A stretch of 64,000 nt of DNA from Streptococcus sp. oral taxon 431 (GTDB lineage: Bacteria; Bacillota; Bacilli; Lactobacillales; Streptococcaceae), in NCBI RefSeq assembly GCF_023115445.1, contig NZ_JALDUI010000006.1, positions 1 through 64,000 on the forward strand, written 5' to 3'. Each line of letters begins with the position of its first letter. The first letter of the stretch is position 1. Both the position numbers and the translations under genes were made by a program. This document shows, piece by piece, positions 1 through 9,076 of this stretch. A model generated the notes under the pieces. It was not told the origin of the DNA. It ran no database searches and saw nothing but the letters and a program-made list of their open reading frames with translations.

Positions 1-98
1 TAATGCTCGGTGTTTAAAATCTGTACTATATGCCATAGCTTTATTATAACATGTATTTTATAAACTAAGATACTATAGTAGTTTCTAGTCTCATCTAT

Positions 99-1607
99 AT
101 GGTCTTGATGAGCCGCATTATTGCCGAATCGACAAATGAGATGCGTAAGGGACTTTTTGGCAAGCTTTCTCGCTTGACTGTTTCTTTCTTTGACCGCCAT
201 CAAGATGGAGACATCCTGTCTCGTTTTACCAGTGATTTGGATAATATTCTCCAAGCTTTTAATGAAAGTCTTGTGTCTGTCATGACCAATATCGCTCTTT
301 ATATTGGCTTGCTGATTGTCATGTTCGCAAAAAATGTGACCTTGGCTTTGATTACGATTGCTAGCACTCCGATAGCTGTTATCATGTTGTTCTTTATCCT
401 GAAGCTAGCGCGGAAATATACCAATCTCCAACAAAAAGAAGTTGGGAAGCTCAATGCTTATATGGACGAGAATATCTCTGGACAAAAAGCCGTTATCGTT
501 CAAGGTATTCAAGAAGATGTGATTGCTGGTTTTGTCGAGCAGAATGAACGGGTTCGAAAAGCCACTTTCAAGGGAAGAATGTTCTCAGGAATTCTTTTCC
601 CTGTTATGAACGGAATGAGTTTGGTCAATACAGCAGTCGTTATTTTTGTAGGTTCAGCTGTCTTACTGAATGATAAGAACATCGAGACAGCAACTGCTCT
701 GGGTTTGATTGTCATGTTTACTCAGTTTTCGCAACAGTATTACCAGCCCATTATCCAATTAGCGGCGAGCTGGGGAAGTTTGCAACTGGCCTTTACAGGT
801 GCAGACCGTATCCAAGAAATGTTTGATGCAGAAGAAGAAATTCGCCCTCAAGATGCTCCAGTCTTTAGCGAATTAAAAGAAGGTGTGGAGATTCGTAATG
901 TAGACTTCTCCTACCTGCCAGGAAAACCCATTTTGAAAGATGTCAGCATTTCAGCTCCAAAAGGGAAAATGATTGCGGTTGTTGGTCCGACAGGTTCAGG
1001 GAAAACGACCATTATGAACCTCATCAATCGTTTTTATGATGTGGATGCAGGTAGTATCAGCTTTGATGGAACAGATATCCGAGAATTTGATTTGGATAGT
1101 TTGCGAAGTAAGGTAGGAATTGTTTTACAGGATTCTGTTTTGTTCAGCGGAACTATTAGGGACAATATTCGATTCGGTGTCCCAGATGCCAGTCAGGAAA
1201 TGGTCGAAGCAGCAGCCAAGGCTACACACATCCATGACTACATCGAAAGCTTGCCAGATAAGTATGATACTTTGATTAATGATGACCAGAGCGTCTTCTC
1301 GACTGGTCAGAAGCAGTTGATTTCTATCGCCCGTACCTTGATGACAGATCCGCAGGTCTTAATCTTGGATGAGGCAACATCAAACGTGGATACTGTAACA
1401 GAGAGCAAGATTCAAAATGCCATGGAGGCAATTGTAGCAGGAAGAACTAGTTTTGTGATTGCTCACCGCCTGAAAACCATTCTCAATGCCGATCAGATTA
1501 TTGTCCTTAAGGACGGTGAGGTTATCGAACAAGGAAATCATCACGAATTACTCAAGCTTGGAGGTTTTTACTCCGAACTGTACCATAATCAATTTGTCTT
1601 TGAATAA
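99..1607 (+). CDS. patB: PatB-type ABC exporter half-transporter, N-terminally truncated (possible pseudogene)
   Basis: A type I ABC exporter subunit with membrane helices fused to an ATPase; the pneumococcal homologue PatB pairs with PatA to export drugs. The 502-residue product has the end of the transmembrane domain (about 1-230), Walker [10 protein letters not shown] near 300, and Walker B LILDEATS near 425. The signature motif is degenerate (STGQKQL instead of LSGGQ), as is common for one half of a heterodimer. Family members have about 580-590 residues, so roughly 85 N-terminal residues, including the first helix, are missing. The reading frame is closed by a stop at 66-68, no Shine-Dalgarno precedes the ATG at 99, and bases 1-60 encode no matching sequence in any forward frame. 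The gene therefore looks 5'-deleted and probably inactive. Its stop codon touches a BOX element. The following genes match the pneumococcal patB neighbourhood. Confidence 0.8.
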   Translation: MVLMSRIIAESTNEMRKGLFGKLSRLTVSFFDRHQDGDILSRFTSDLDNILQAFNESLVSVMTNIALYIGLLIVMFAKNVTLALITIASTPIAVIMLFFILKLARKYTNLQQKEVGKLNAYMDENISGQKAVIVQGIQEDVIAGFVEQNERVRKATFKGRMFSGILFPVMNGMSLVNTAVVIFVGSAVLLNDKNIETATALGLIVMFTQFSQQYYQPIIQLAASWGSLQLAFTGADRIQEMFDAEEEIRPQDAPVFSELKEGVEIRNVDFSYLPGKPILKDVSISAPKGKMIAVVGPTGSGKTTIMNLINRFYDVDAGSISFDGTDIREFDLDSLRSKVGIVLQDSVLFSGTIRDNIRFGVPDASQEMVEAAAKATHIHDYIESLPDKYDTLINDDQSVFSTGQKQLISIARTLMTDPQVLILDEATSNVDTVTESKIQNAMEAIVAGRTSFVIAHRLKTILNADQIIVLKDGEVIEQGNHHELLKLGGFYSELYHNQFVFE

Positions 1608-1756
1608 TACTCTTCGAAAATCTCTTCAAACCACGTCAGCGTCCCCTTGCCGTATATGTGTTACTGACTTCGTCAGTTCTATCCACAACCTCAAAACTGT
1701 GTTTTGAGCAACCTGCGGCTAGCTTCCTAGTTTGCTCTTTGATTTTCATTGAGTAT
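1607..1756 (+). repeat. BOX element, boxA-boxB-boxC form
   Basis: A 150-bp intergenic repeat that starts ATACTCTTCGAAAATC and ends GATTTTCATTGAGTAT, with imperfect inverted ends. Inside is CGTCAGCGTCCCCTTGCCGT, nearly the reverse complement of the classical BOXA1R typing primer, then one boxB hairpin (CTGACTTCGTCAG) and a boxC end. Two more copies lie at 5800 and 52494. BOX elements are non-autonomous repeats typical of S. pneumoniae and its relatives. This copy abuts the stop codon of the ABC gene. Confidence 0.9.
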
Positions 1757-1761
1757 AAGCA

Positions 1762-1793
1762 AAAAAGTTGTCCTAATTTTGGGCAACTTTTTC
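1762..1793 (+). terminator. Rho-independent terminator hairpin after the BOX element
   Basis: AAAAGTTGTCC pairs with GGGCAACTTTT across a short loop and is followed by a T run. It can work in both directions. Directly after it lies a perfect 8+3+8 inverted repeat, TGATAAAA-AAA-TTTTATCA, at 1794-1812. Confidence 0.7.
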
Positions 1794-1895
1794 TGATAAA
1801 AAAATTTTATCACGGACTTAAAAAAAACATATTAGACAGGTGTGGGGAAGGATGGTAAGATAAGATTATCAATGGAAAACGAAAGGAAATCAGTA

Positions 1896-2585
1896 ATGGC
1901 AAGAACGATTGTTGGAGTTGCAACAAATCTATGTCCCGTGGACGCAGAAGGAAAAAATATTCATTCATCTGTCTCTTGTAAATTCGCTGAGAGTATTCGT
2001 CAGGTTGGCGGACTTCCTTTGGTGATTCCAGTTGGTGATGAGTCGGTTGTTCGTGATTATGTAGAAATGATTGACAAGCTTATCTTGACTGGAGGACAAA
2101 ATGTCCATCCTCAGTTTTATGGGGAGGAAAAAACGATTGATAGTGATGACTATAATCTAGCACGCGATGAGTTTGAGTTGGCCCTTCTACAAGAGGCTCT
2201 ACGTCAGAACAAACCAATTTTAGCCATTTGCCGTGGTGTTCAACTGGTCAACGTTGCCTTTGGTGGTGCGCTCAATCAGGAGATTGAAGGTCATTGGCAA
2301 GGCCTACCTTTTGGGACTTCACATTCCATTGAGACAGTAGATGGCAGTGTAGTGTCTAAATTATTTGGTAAAGAAAGTCAAGTTAATTCAGTGCACCGTC
2401 AGAGCATTAAAGACTTAGCTCCAAATTTCCGCGTAACAGCAGTAGATCCACGTGACCAAACTGTTGAAGCAATTGAATCCATTGATGAACACCGTATTAT
2501 CGGCTTGCAGTGGCATCCAGAATTCTTGGTTAATGAAGAAGATGGCAACTTAGAATTATTTGAGTATTTATTGAATGAATTGTAA
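1896..2585 (+). CDS. Class I glutamine amidotransferase-like hydrolase (peptidase C26, PuuD type)
   Basis: A cytosolic hydrolase of the gamma-glutamyl-gamma-aminobutyrate hydrolase family; members cleave gamma-glutamyl amides. The triad is visible: the nucleophile Cys in AICRGVQ near residue 110, and His and Glu in LQWHPEF near 208. The oxyanion region ILTGGQNVHPQFYG is also typical. I start at 1896 (229 residues, normal for the family) because AAAGGA sits 8-10 bases upstream; an earlier in-frame ATG at 1842 has no ribosome site. The gene stands alone between terminators. The pneumococcal counterpart lies in the same position before pgi. The substrate is not shown by the sequence. Confidence 0.88.
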   Translation: MARTIVGVATNLCPVDAEGKNIHSSVSCKFAESIRQVGGLPLVIPVGDESVVRDYVEMIDKLILTGGQNVHPQFYGEEKTIDSDDYNLARDEFELALLQEALRQNKPILAICRGVQLVNVAFGGALNQEIEGHWQGLPFGTSHSIETVDGSVVSKLFGKESQVNSVHRQSIKDLAPNFRVTAVDPRDQTVEAIESIDEHRIIGLQWHPEFLVNEEDGNLELFEYLLNEL

Positions 2586-2611
2586 CGACTAGAAATTTAG
2601 TCGTTTTTTTA
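2584..2611 (+). terminator. Terminator of the amidotransferase gene
   Basis: AACGACTA / TAGTCGTT stem around AATT-type loop, followed by seven T residues, immediately after the stop codon. Confidence 0.85.
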
Positions 2612-2697
2612 TTCGTTGTTCACGAATATTTATAGAGTTGTATTTTTACGCAAACGTTTGAATTGTGATAAAAATTGGAAATTTTTAGTATAAAAAC

Positions 2698-2726
2698 TTG
2701 AAAAAATTGTTAGTAAGCGTTATGAT
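2698..2726 (+). promoter_or_regulatory. Promoter of pgi
   Basis: TTGAAA (2698-2703), 17-base spacer, TATGAT (2721-2726), giving a short leader before the GGAGG site at 2744 and the ATG at 2755. Confidence 0.75.
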
Positions 2727-2754
2727 AGAAAGGAAGAAATTTTGGAGGAATACT

Positions 2755-4104
2755 ATGTCACATATTAAATTTGATTATTCAAAAGTATTAGACAAATTTG
2801 TTGCACCACATGAAGTGGAGTACATGCAATCACAAGTTACAGCAGCAGACGAATTGATCCGTAAAGGAACTGGTGCTGGTAGCGACTTCTTGGGTTGGTT
2901 GGACCTTCCTGAGAACTACGACCGCGAAGAATTTGACCGCATCTTGAAAGCTGCTGAACAAATCAAATCAGACAGCGATGTTTTGGTCGTGATCGGTATC
3001 GGTGGATCATACCTTGGAGCGAAAGCAGCCATTGACTTCTTGAACCACCATTTTGCAAACTTGCAAACCAAAGAAGAACGCAAAGCGCCACAAATCCTTT
3101 ACGCTGGAAACTCAATCTCATCTACTTACCTTGCTGACTTGGTAGAGTATGTTTCAGATAAAGACTTCTCAGTAAACGTGATTTCTAAATCTGGTACAAC
3201 AACTGAACCAGCCATCGCTTTCCGTGTCTTCAAAGAACTCTTGGTCAAGAAATACGGTCAAGAAGAAGCTAACAAACGTATCTACGCAACTACTGACCGC
3301 CAAAAAGGTGCAGTTAAGGTTGAAGCAGATGCTAACGGTTGGGAAACTTTTGTAGTTCCAGATGATATCGGTGGACGTTTCTCAGTATTGACAGCAGTTG
3401 GATTGCTTCCAATCGCTGCATCAGGTGCAGACATCAAAGCCCTTATGGAAGGTGCGAATGCTGCTCGTAAAGATTACACTTCAGACAAACTTTCAGAAAA
3501 CGAAGCTTACCAATATGCTGCAGTGCGTAACATCCTTTACCGTAAAGGTTATGCAACTGAAATCTTGGTAAACTACGAGCCATCACTTCAATACTTCTCA
3601 GAATGGTGGAAACAATTGGCTGGTGAGTCAGAAGGGAAAGACCAAAAAGGTATTTACCCAACTTCAGCTAACTTCTCAACAGACTTGCACTCATTGGGTC
3701 AATTTATTCAAGAAGGAACTCGTATCATGTTTGAAACCGTTGTCCGTGTTGACAAACCACGTAAGAACGTGATCATTCCTACTTTGGAAGAAGACCTTGA
3801 CGGACTTGGTTACCTTCAAGGAAAAGACGTTGACTTTGTAAACAAAAAAGCGACTGATGGTGTTCTTCTTGCCCACACTGACGGTGACGTACCAAACATG
3901 TACGTAACTCTTCCTGAGCAAGATGCCTTCACTCTTGGTTACACAATCTACTTCTTCGAATTGGCTATCGCCCTTTCAGGTTACTTGAATGCCATCAACC
4001 CATTTGACCAACCAGGTGTTGAAGCTTACAAACGTAACATGTTTGCCCTTCTTGGTAAACCAGGATTTGAAGAATTGAGCAAAGAACTCAACGCTCGTCT
4101 ATAA
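2755..4104 (+). CDS. pgi: Glucose-6-phosphate isomerase
   Basis: Interconverts glucose-6-phosphate and fructose-6-phosphate in glycolysis, in the cytosol. The 449-residue protein has two SIS-fold domains and both family signatures: DIGGRFSVL near residue 205 and [18 protein letters not shown] near 408. The first phosphate-binding loop [11 protein letters not shown] lies near 82. The start at 2755 is chosen because GGAGG is placed 7 bases upstream; the upstream in-frame codons at 2698 overlap the promoter. Codon use is strongly biased (GAA, GGT, CCA, AAC), as expected of a highly expressed glycolytic gene. It is monocistronic, with its own promoter and terminator. Confidence 0.98.
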   Translation: MSHIKFDYSKVLDKFVAPHEVEYMQSQVTAADELIRKGTGAGSDFLGWLDLPENYDREEFDRILKAAEQIKSDSDVLVVIGIGGSYLGAKAAIDFLNHHFANLQTKEERKAPQILYAGNSISSTYLADLVEYVSDKDFSVNVISKSGTTTEPAIAFRVFKELLVKKYGQEEANKRIYATTDRQKGAVKVEADANGWETFVVPDDIGGRFSVLTAVGLLPIAASGADIKALMEGANAARKDYTSDKLSENEAYQYAAVRNILYRKGYATEILVNYEPSLQYFSEWWKQLAGESEGKDQKGIYPTSANFSTDLHSLGQFIQEGTRIMFETVVRVDKPRKNVIIPTLEEDLDGLGYLQGKDVDFVNKKATDGVLLAHTDGDVPNMYVTLPEQDAFTLGYTIYFFELAIALSGYLNAINPFDQPGVEAYKRNMFALLGKPGFEELSKELNARL

Positions 4105-4112
4105 TAGAGCCT

Positions 4113-4139
4113 GAAAAGAGTGGTTTTACCACTCTTTTT
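4113..4139 (+). terminator. Terminator of pgi
   Basis: AAAAGAGTGG-TTTT-CCACTCTTTTT-type hairpin with a T run, 8 bases after the stop codon. Confidence 0.88.
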
Positions 4140-4160
4140 GCTTTTTCTCGAAAAGAGAAA

Positions 4161-4189
4161 TTGGACTCTGGCACGACTTGTGATATAAT
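4161..4189 (+). promoter_or_regulatory. Promoter of gltX, extended -10
   Basis: TTGGAC (4161-4166), 17 bases, TGATATAAT (TG at 4181, TATAAT at 4184-4189). Confidence 0.82.
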
Positions 4190-4235
4190 ATAGAGAGCAA
4201 AAAGGCAGACGCCTAGAGACTATATAGGAGAAGAT

Positions 4236-5696
4236 ATGTCAAAAGATATTCGTGTGCGTTATGCACCAAGTCCAACAGGACTACTACACATCGGAAATGC
4301 CCGTACAGCATTGTTTAACTACTTGTATGCACGCCACCATGGTGGAACTTTTATCATCCGTATCGAAGATACTGATCGTAAGCGTCACGTTGAAGACGGA
4401 GAACGTTCACAGCTTGAAAACCTTCGTTGGTTGGGCATGGATTGGGATGAAAGTCCAGAAACTCATGAAAACTACCGCCAATCAGAGCGTTTGGAACTCT
4501 ATCAAAAATATATCGACCAATTGCTTGCTGAAGGGAAAGCCTACAAATCTTACGTCACTGAAGAAGAGTTGGCAGCTGAACGTGAACGCCAAGAAGCAGC
4601 TGGTGAAACACCTCGTTACATCAACGAATACCTTGGTATGAGCGAGGAAGAAAAAGTAGCTTATGTTGCAGAACGTGAAGCCGCAGGTATTATCCCAACT
4701 GTTCGTTTGGCAGTGAATGAATCTGGTATCTATAAGTGGCATGATATGGTCAAAGGTGATATCGAATTTGAAGGTGGCAATATCGGTGGGGACTGGGTTA
4801 TCCAAAAGAAAGATGGCTACCCAACTTACAACTTTGCCGTTGTGATCGATGACCACGACATGCAAATCTCTCACGTCATTCGTGGAGACGACCACATTGC
4901 TAACACACCAAAACAGCTCATGGTCTATGAAGCTCTTGGTTGGGAAGCACCAGAGTTCGGTCACATGACCTTGATTATCAACTCTGAAACTGGAAAGAAG
5001 TTGTCTAAACGTGACACCAATACCCTTCAGTTCATCGAAGACTATCGTAAGAAAGGTTACCTTCCAGAAGCAGTCTTTAACTTTATCGCTCTTCTTGGTT
5101 GGAATCCTGGTGGGGAAGACGAAATCTTCTCTCGTGAAGAACTCATCAAGCTCTTTGATGAAAACCGTCTTAGCAAGTCTCCAGCAGCCTTCGACCAGAA
5201 GAAACTTGACTGGATGAGCAATGACTATATCAAGAATGCAGACCTTGAGACTATTTTTGAAATGGCAAAACCATTCCTTGAAGAAGCAGGACGTTTGACA
5301 GACAAGGCTAAAAAATTGGTAGAACTCTACAAACCACAAATGAAGTCAGTGGACGAAATCGTTCCATTGACAGACCTTTTCTTCTCAGACTTCCCAGAAT
5401 TGACAGAAGCTGAGCGAAAAGTCATGGCTGGTGAAACGGTTCCGACTGTACTTGAAGCCTTCAAAGCAAAACTTGAAGCTATGTCAGACGATGAGTTTGT
5501 GGTAGAAAATATCTTCCCACAAATCAAAGCGGTCCAAAAGGAAACAGGTATCAAAGGGAAGAATCTCTTCATGCCAATCCGTATCGCTGTTTCAGGAGAA
5601 ATGCATGGTCCTGAATTGCCAGATACCATCTACTTGCTTGGCCGCGAAAAATCCATCCAACATATTGAAAAAATGTTGGCAGAGATTGCAAAATAA
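4236..5696 (+). CDS. gltX: Glutamate--tRNA ligase
   Basis: Class I aminoacyl-tRNA synthetase that charges tRNA-Glu and, in Gram-positives, also tRNA-Gln for later amidation. The 486-residue length is standard. The HIGH-type signature [15 protein letters not shown] is at residues 10-24 and the KMSKS-type loop appears as KLSKRD near 255. The C-terminal half is the alpha-helical anticodon-binding region. AGGAGA lies 7 bases before the ATG. The gene has its own extended -10 promoter and a terminator at 5744, so it is expressed alone although adjacent to pgi, as in pneumococcus. Long open frames on the other strand (for example 4482-5339) are by-products of its codon bias. Confidence 0.98.
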   Translation: MSKDIRVRYAPSPTGLLHIGNARTALFNYLYARHHGGTFIIRIEDTDRKRHVEDGERSQLENLRWLGMDWDESPETHENYRQSERLELYQKYIDQLLAEGKAYKSYVTEEELAAERERQEAAGETPRYINEYLGMSEEEKVAYVAEREAAGIIPTVRLAVNESGIYKWHDMVKGDIEFEGGNIGGDWVIQKKDGYPTYNFAVVIDDHDMQISHVIRGDDHIANTPKQLMVYEALGWEAPEFGHMTLIINSETGKKLSKRDTNTLQFIEDYRKKGYLPEAVFNFIALLGWNPGGEDEIFSREELIKLFDENRLSKSPAAFDQKKLDWMSNDYIKNADLETIFEMAKPFLEEAGRLTDKAKKLVELYKPQMKSVDEIVPLTDLFFSDFPELTEAERKVMAGETVPTVLEAFKAKLEAMSDDEFVVENIFPQIKAVQKETGIKGKNLFMPIRIAVSGEMHGPELPDTIYLLGREKSIQHIEKMLAEIAK

Positions 5697-5743
5697 TCTG
5701 GCGAAACTAAATTTCGTTCTAGATATTTGTAGTAGTAAAATCT

Positions 5744-5771
5744 GAGAGAATCACCTGGTTCTCTCTTTTTT
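5744..5771 (+). terminator. Terminator of gltX
   Basis: GAGAGAA / TTCTCTC stem with an 8-base loop and six T residues. Confidence 0.85.
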
Positions 5772-5799
5772 ATTGCCAAAGCAGAATCATATTCAATTA

Positions 5800-5912
5800 A
5801 TACTCTTCGAAAATCTCTTCAAACCACGTCAGCTTTATCTGCAACCTCAAAGCCATGCTTTGAGCAACCTGCGGCTAGCTTCCTAGTTTGCTCTTTGATT
5901 TTCATTGAGTAT
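5800..5912 (+). repeat. BOX element, short form without boxB
   Basis: 113-bp copy with the same ends as the 1607 copy (ATACTCTTCGAAAATC ... GATTTTCATTGAGTAT). The boxA part runs to CACGTCAGC and joins directly to boxC. It sits between the gltX terminator and the promoter of the structured RNA. Confidence 0.88.
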
Positions 5913-5960
5913 AAATTTTTAAGTGACGCTTTAAAAAGAGTTCTTTTTATATGTACTTAT

Positions 5961-5989
5961 TTGAAAATGCAAAAGTTTTAGTGTATAAT
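5961..5989 (+). promoter_or_regulatory. Strong promoter of the structured RNA
   Basis: TTGAAA (5961-5966), exactly 17 bases, TATAAT (5984-5989). Transcription should start near 5996. Confidence 0.85.
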
Positions 5990-5995
5990 ACTAAG

Positions 5996-6311
5996 TGACA
6001 GGGCAAGGGAAAGAAGTCAGTGATATGGTAAAATTCTTTACAAACAGACTCGAATTAGCCCAGACATCGTCTATGTTGTTTGTTGAGTCGACTTATTTTT
6101 TCTTTGCGTTTTGCTGGACACAGGAAGAAATTCATGAGTTCATGCAACTATCATCCATAACGATGCCTTCGTTTTCGATTCGAAGTTTATATGCGAGACT
6201 TTAGATTTAGATGTATGTCTTACTAGAGGTGCATATTTTTCTCTTTCTTCTCCCAAAAATAGAAAGAAATCGACCTTGCTCTGTTTACCTTGCGTTAAGC
6301 AAGGTTTTTTT
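5996..6311 (+). ncRNA. Unidentified structured RNA, about 316 nt
   Basis: A transcription unit with a near-consensus promoter, no convincing coding frame (the only longer frame, about 69 codons from 5995, lacks a ribosome site and resembles nothing) and a clean terminator. Its ends pair: ACAGGGCAAGG (5998-6008) with CCTTGCTCTGT (6274-6284), 11 pairs with one G-U. Internal helices visible by eye are GACTCGA/TTGAGTC (6047-6089 region), CTTCG/CGAAG (6167-6185) and ATATGC+AGAC/GTCT+GCATAT (6189-6236). The terminator is ACCTTGC-GTTAA-GCAAGGT with T6 (6287-6311). I compared it by eye with tmRNA, RNase P type B, 6S, SRP RNA and T-box signatures and none fits. It lies before an aminotransferase gene that has its own promoter, so it is probably an independent RNA rather than a leader. 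Confidence 0.65.
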
Positions 6312-6330
6312 GTGGAATAGTAGTGGGCGA

Positions 6331-6359
6331 TTTACGATTTTTCTATCAAGTGGTATAAT
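6331..6359 (+). promoter_or_regulatory. Promoter of the aminotransferase gene, extended -10
   Basis: TTTACG, 17 bases, TGGTATAAT with TATAAT at 6354-6359. Confidence 0.7.
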
Positions 6360-6390
6360 ATTAACTATCCTGATGAATTGAGGAACTCAA

Positions 6391-7605
6391 ATGAAAGAAT
6401 TTAACAAATCAATCAAATTGGAGCATGTGGCTTATGATATTCGTGGACCAGTTCTTGAGGAAGCTATGCGTATGCGAGCAAATGGAGAAAAAATCCTCCG
6501 TTTGAATACAGGGAACCCAGCTGAGTTTGGTTTTACCGCACCAGATGAGGTTATCCATGATTTGATTATGAATGCGCGTGATAGTGAAGGTTATTCAGAT
6601 TCAAAAGGTATCTTTTCAGCCCGCAAAGCTATTATGCAGTACTGTCAGCTCAAAAAATTCCCAAATGTAGGTATTGATGATATCTATCTTGGAAATGGTG
6701 TTAGTGAGCTGATTGTTATGTCCATGCAAGGTCTCTTGGACAATGGCGATGAAGTCTTGGTTCCAATGCCTGACTACCCGCTTTGGACAGCTGCAGTTAG
6801 CTTGGCTGGAGGAAATGCAGTTCACTACGTCTGTGATGAAGAAGCTGAATGGTATCCAGACCTAGATGACATTAAGTCTAAGATTAGTTCAAATACTAAG
6901 GCTATCGTTTTAATCAATCCAAATAATCCAACGGGAGCCCTCTATCCCAAAGAACTCTTGTTAGATATTATCGAGATTGCTCGTCAAAATGACTTGATTA
7001 TCTTTGCAGATGAAATCTACGACCGTATGGTTATGGATGGCAATGTCCACACACCAGTAGCTAGTTTGGCTCCAGACCTTTTCTGTGTTAGCATGAATGG
7101 TCTGTCTAAATCGCACCGTATCGCTGGTTTCCGTGTGGGTTGGATGGTCTTGTCTGGACCTAAACATCATGTAAAGGGCTATATTGAAGGTCTCAACATG
7201 CTTTCAAACATGCGCCTTTGTTCCAACGTCTTGGCTCAACAGGTTGTTCAAACTTCACTCGGTGGTCACCAATCGGTGGACGAATTGCTCTTGCCAGGTG
7301 GTCGTATCTACGAGCAAAGAAATTTCATTTATAATGCCATTCAAGATATTCCTGGTTTGTCAGCGGTTAAACCTAAAGCGGGTCTTTATATCTTCCCTAA
7401 AATTGATCGCAATATGTATCGTATCGATGATGATGAACAGTTTGTTCTTGATTTCTTGAAGCAAGAAAAAGTACTTTTGGTTCACGGACGAGGCTTTAAC
7501 TGGAAAGAGCCAGATCACTTCCGTATCGTTTATCTGCCACGTGTAGATGAGTTAGCCCAAATCCAAGAAAAGATGACCCGTTTCTTGAAGCAGTATCGTA
7601 GATAA
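6391..7605 (+). CDS. PLP-dependent aminotransferase, AlaA/AlaT type (alanine-pyruvate family)
   Basis: Fold-type I aminotransferase of the family that makes alanine from pyruvate and glutamate. The 404-residue product begins with the AlaA-type N-terminus (KLEHVAYDIRGPV). It has the substrate-loop Asn in NPNNPTGALYP near 175-185, the Asp of ADEIYDRM near 208, and the Schiff-base Lys240 in GLSKSHRIAGFRVGW. A GAGGA site precedes the ATG by about 8 bases. It is monocistronic, with its own promoter and a terminator at 7644. Substrate preference is inferred from family resemblance; the fold and PLP chemistry are certain. Confidence 0.92.
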   Translation: MKEFNKSIKLEHVAYDIRGPVLEEAMRMRANGEKILRLNTGNPAEFGFTAPDEVIHDLIMNARDSEGYSDSKGIFSARKAIMQYCQLKKFPNVGIDDIYLGNGVSELIVMSMQGLLDNGDEVLVPMPDYPLWTAAVSLAGGNAVHYVCDEEAEWYPDLDDIKSKISSNTKAIVLINPNNPTGALYPKELLLDIIEIARQNDLIIFADEIYDRMVMDGNVHTPVASLAPDLFCVSMNGLSKSHRIAGFRVGWMVLSGPKHHVKGYIEGLNMLSNMRLCSNVLAQQVVQTSLGGHQSVDELLLPGGRIYEQRNFIYNAIQDIPGLSAVKPKAGLYIFPKIDRNMYRIDDDEQFVLDFLKQEKVLLVHGRGFNWKEPDHFRIVYLPRVDELAQIQEKMTRFLKQYRR

Positions 7606-7643
7606 GAACGATCTAGGTTTCGAGTACAATCAGCAAATTTTAT

Positions 7644-7696
7644 CTCAGAGAAATCAAATGTTTTGATGATTTTAACATTGTTTCTCTGAGTTTTTT
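7644..7696 (+). terminator. Terminator of the aminotransferase gene
   Basis: CTCAGAGAAA (7644-7653) pairs with TTTCTCTGAG (7681-7690), followed by six T residues; the loop is 27 bases. Confidence 0.8.
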
Positions 7697-7711
7697 CATG
7701 TTTTTAAAAAA

Positions 7712-7792
7712 TGTATTGATTATCTGCAATATCCTGAGAAGTTTGAATCTGTTGATTTAGATAATGAAGTATCTGCGATTGAGCTTCTTTAA
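7712..7792 (+). pseudogene. Possible C-terminal gene remnant
   Basis: An open frame without a start codon reads CIDYLQYPEKFESVDLDNEV and continues to SAIELL before a stop at 7790. The composition is protein-like (acidic, hydrophilic), unlike translated intergenic DNA. It starts right after the aminotransferase terminator and sits ahead of the broken DUF2625 gene, so it may be the last piece of a lost neighbour. I cannot name the family. Confidence 0.35.
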
Positions 7793-7858
7793 TGTTGTGC
7801 ATATAAATAAAAATGAAGCAAGAGTGAAAAATTGAATGGGATAGGGTAGACGAATAAA

Positions 7859-8442
7859 ATGTTAACTACGAAAAAGATTATTGCAGAATTTGATAAAAGT
7901 TCTAATGATATTAAATTCCTTGAATTTAACAAAAAACTAACGGATAGTATAGAAAGACCACAAGAACTGAAGTTTATCTTAGAACATTTTTCTTATGTAA
8001 CTGTGAATGGTTATTTAAAAATCTTGGGGAATGATTCAGAGAATGGATTCAGCTACTGTAATGAATTGTTTTCAAAATGTTATAACTCGAGTCGTTGTTT
8101 GATAGCTTATGATATCTTGGGTGGTCTATTGCAATAAATATTGAAAAATTAAATGCAATAGAATATTTCGCTCCCGATACATTAGAATGGGAGGATTTGG
8201 AGATAGATTATAAGGACTTTTTATTTTGGGTGACGACAAATCAGTTAGACACATTTTATCAAGAACTGATAGTACCAGATTTGTTCACATTAGATTTATC
8301 GCTTGAATCAAATGAAGTTGTTTTGACCTATCCTTTTATTTGGTCAATGGAGTACACTCCATCAGGTGCAGATAGAAAAATAGTTCCCTTTAAAGAATTG
8401 TTAGAAATGAATGCTGATTTTTATAGACAGTTAAGGATGTGA
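7859..8442 (+). pseudogene. DUF2625 family protein, broken by a one-base frameshift
   Basis: Two adjacent frames together encode one protein of about 195 residues. The first (7859-8137, 92 residues) ends ...AYDILGGLLQ-stop. The second continues from 8131 as AINIEKLNAIEYFAPDTLEW and onward. Adding one T to the TT at 8129-8130 restores GGLFAIN followed by the FAPDTLEWEDL block, which I associate with DUF2625. A single-base deletion in a T run is therefore the simplest explanation. DUF2625 proteins are uncharacterised and often lie among immunity-type genes. The ribosome site is weak. Unless there is frameshifting or a sequencing error, the gene makes no full product. Confidence 0.7.
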
Positions 8443-8909
8443 TAAATAAAGGGTACAATGCATGAAAAAGATATTTGAAATTAGTACATACAGTAAAATA
8501 GTATTAAATGGGAAATAATCATTAATGTAAACTGTTATTATTAAAGACTTCCATAGCAAAAAGCTTTTTTGTATAAATGTGTATTACGAATGTGTGACTG
8601 ATAGACAAACATTAAAATATATGATAAACTAAAGTAGAAAAAAATTTAAAAGGAGAATCCTTATGTCAGCAATTTCATCAGTGGGCCTCACCTATTGCTT
8701 GACAAAAGAAGAAGGCAAATAGTGTAGATAACAAGTCTCACAATGAAATGAGGTCGGGCAAAAAGTCTTTAAAATAAAAGTATATTATCAGATGTTTAAA
8801 AACCTTGATTTAACACGATTCTTGAATTTTAAAATTTCGATGTATTGCAATAAAAATTAACTGAAAAACTACATTTTTTGTGAAATAAATTAGATGTTCG
8901 GATATATAG
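8443..8909. other. Decayed non-coding stretch with two very short frames
   Basis: AT-rich DNA without a convincing gene. An 18-codon frame starts at 8462 (MKKIFEISTYSKIVLNGK, stop 8516-8518) and looks like the front end of a deleted gene. A 19-codon frame at 8663-8722 (MSAISSVGLTYCLTKEEGK) follows a good AAAAGGAG site and a TATGAT hexamer at 8620, so it could be translated, but I recognise no family. Nothing else is supported. Confidence 0.4.
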
Positions 8910-8943
8910 AAAACGCTCTAATCATATTGTCTAGAGCGTTTTT
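8910..8943 (+). terminator. Bidirectional terminator before the Gls24 operon
   Basis: AAAACGCTCTA / TAGAGCGTTTT, 11 perfect pairs, loop of 9-10 bases, T run on the + strand and A run on the other side. Confidence 0.8.
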
Positions 8944-9002
8944 GTGTTGTTTTAAAAAATAGATAGAGATTTTATTAAAGCACATATTCGTGAGCATATA
9001 AT

Positions 9003-9031
9003 TTGAGTGCGCTCTCATATTTTGATATACT
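9003..9031 (+). promoter_or_regulatory. Promoter of the Gls24 operon, extended -10
   Basis: TTGAGT (9003-9008), 17 bases, TGATATACT (TATACT 9026-9031). It serves the five-gene run from 9077 to 11024, which has no internal terminator. Confidence 0.75.
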
Positions 9032-9076
9032 ATATTTAACCTAGGTATATTGGGCCTATGAAAGGAGGCACATATT

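Noticed and set aside
4482..5339. A 285-codon open frame on the minus strand within gltX.
   Set aside because: It is entirely antisense to a certain gene with strong codon bias, has no ribosome site, and its translation is Phe/Cys/Val-rich and unlike a real protein.
5922..5940. TTTAAG-N6-TTTAAA resembling the CiaR box of pneumococcal csRNA promoters.
   Set aside because: The spacing is 6 instead of 5, the second half-site deviates, and the -10/-35 promoter used by the RNA lies elsewhere.
5995..6204. A 69-codon frame in the structured RNA.
   Set aside because: No ribosome site and composition unlike a protein. The promoter, pairing ends and terminator fit an RNA gene better.
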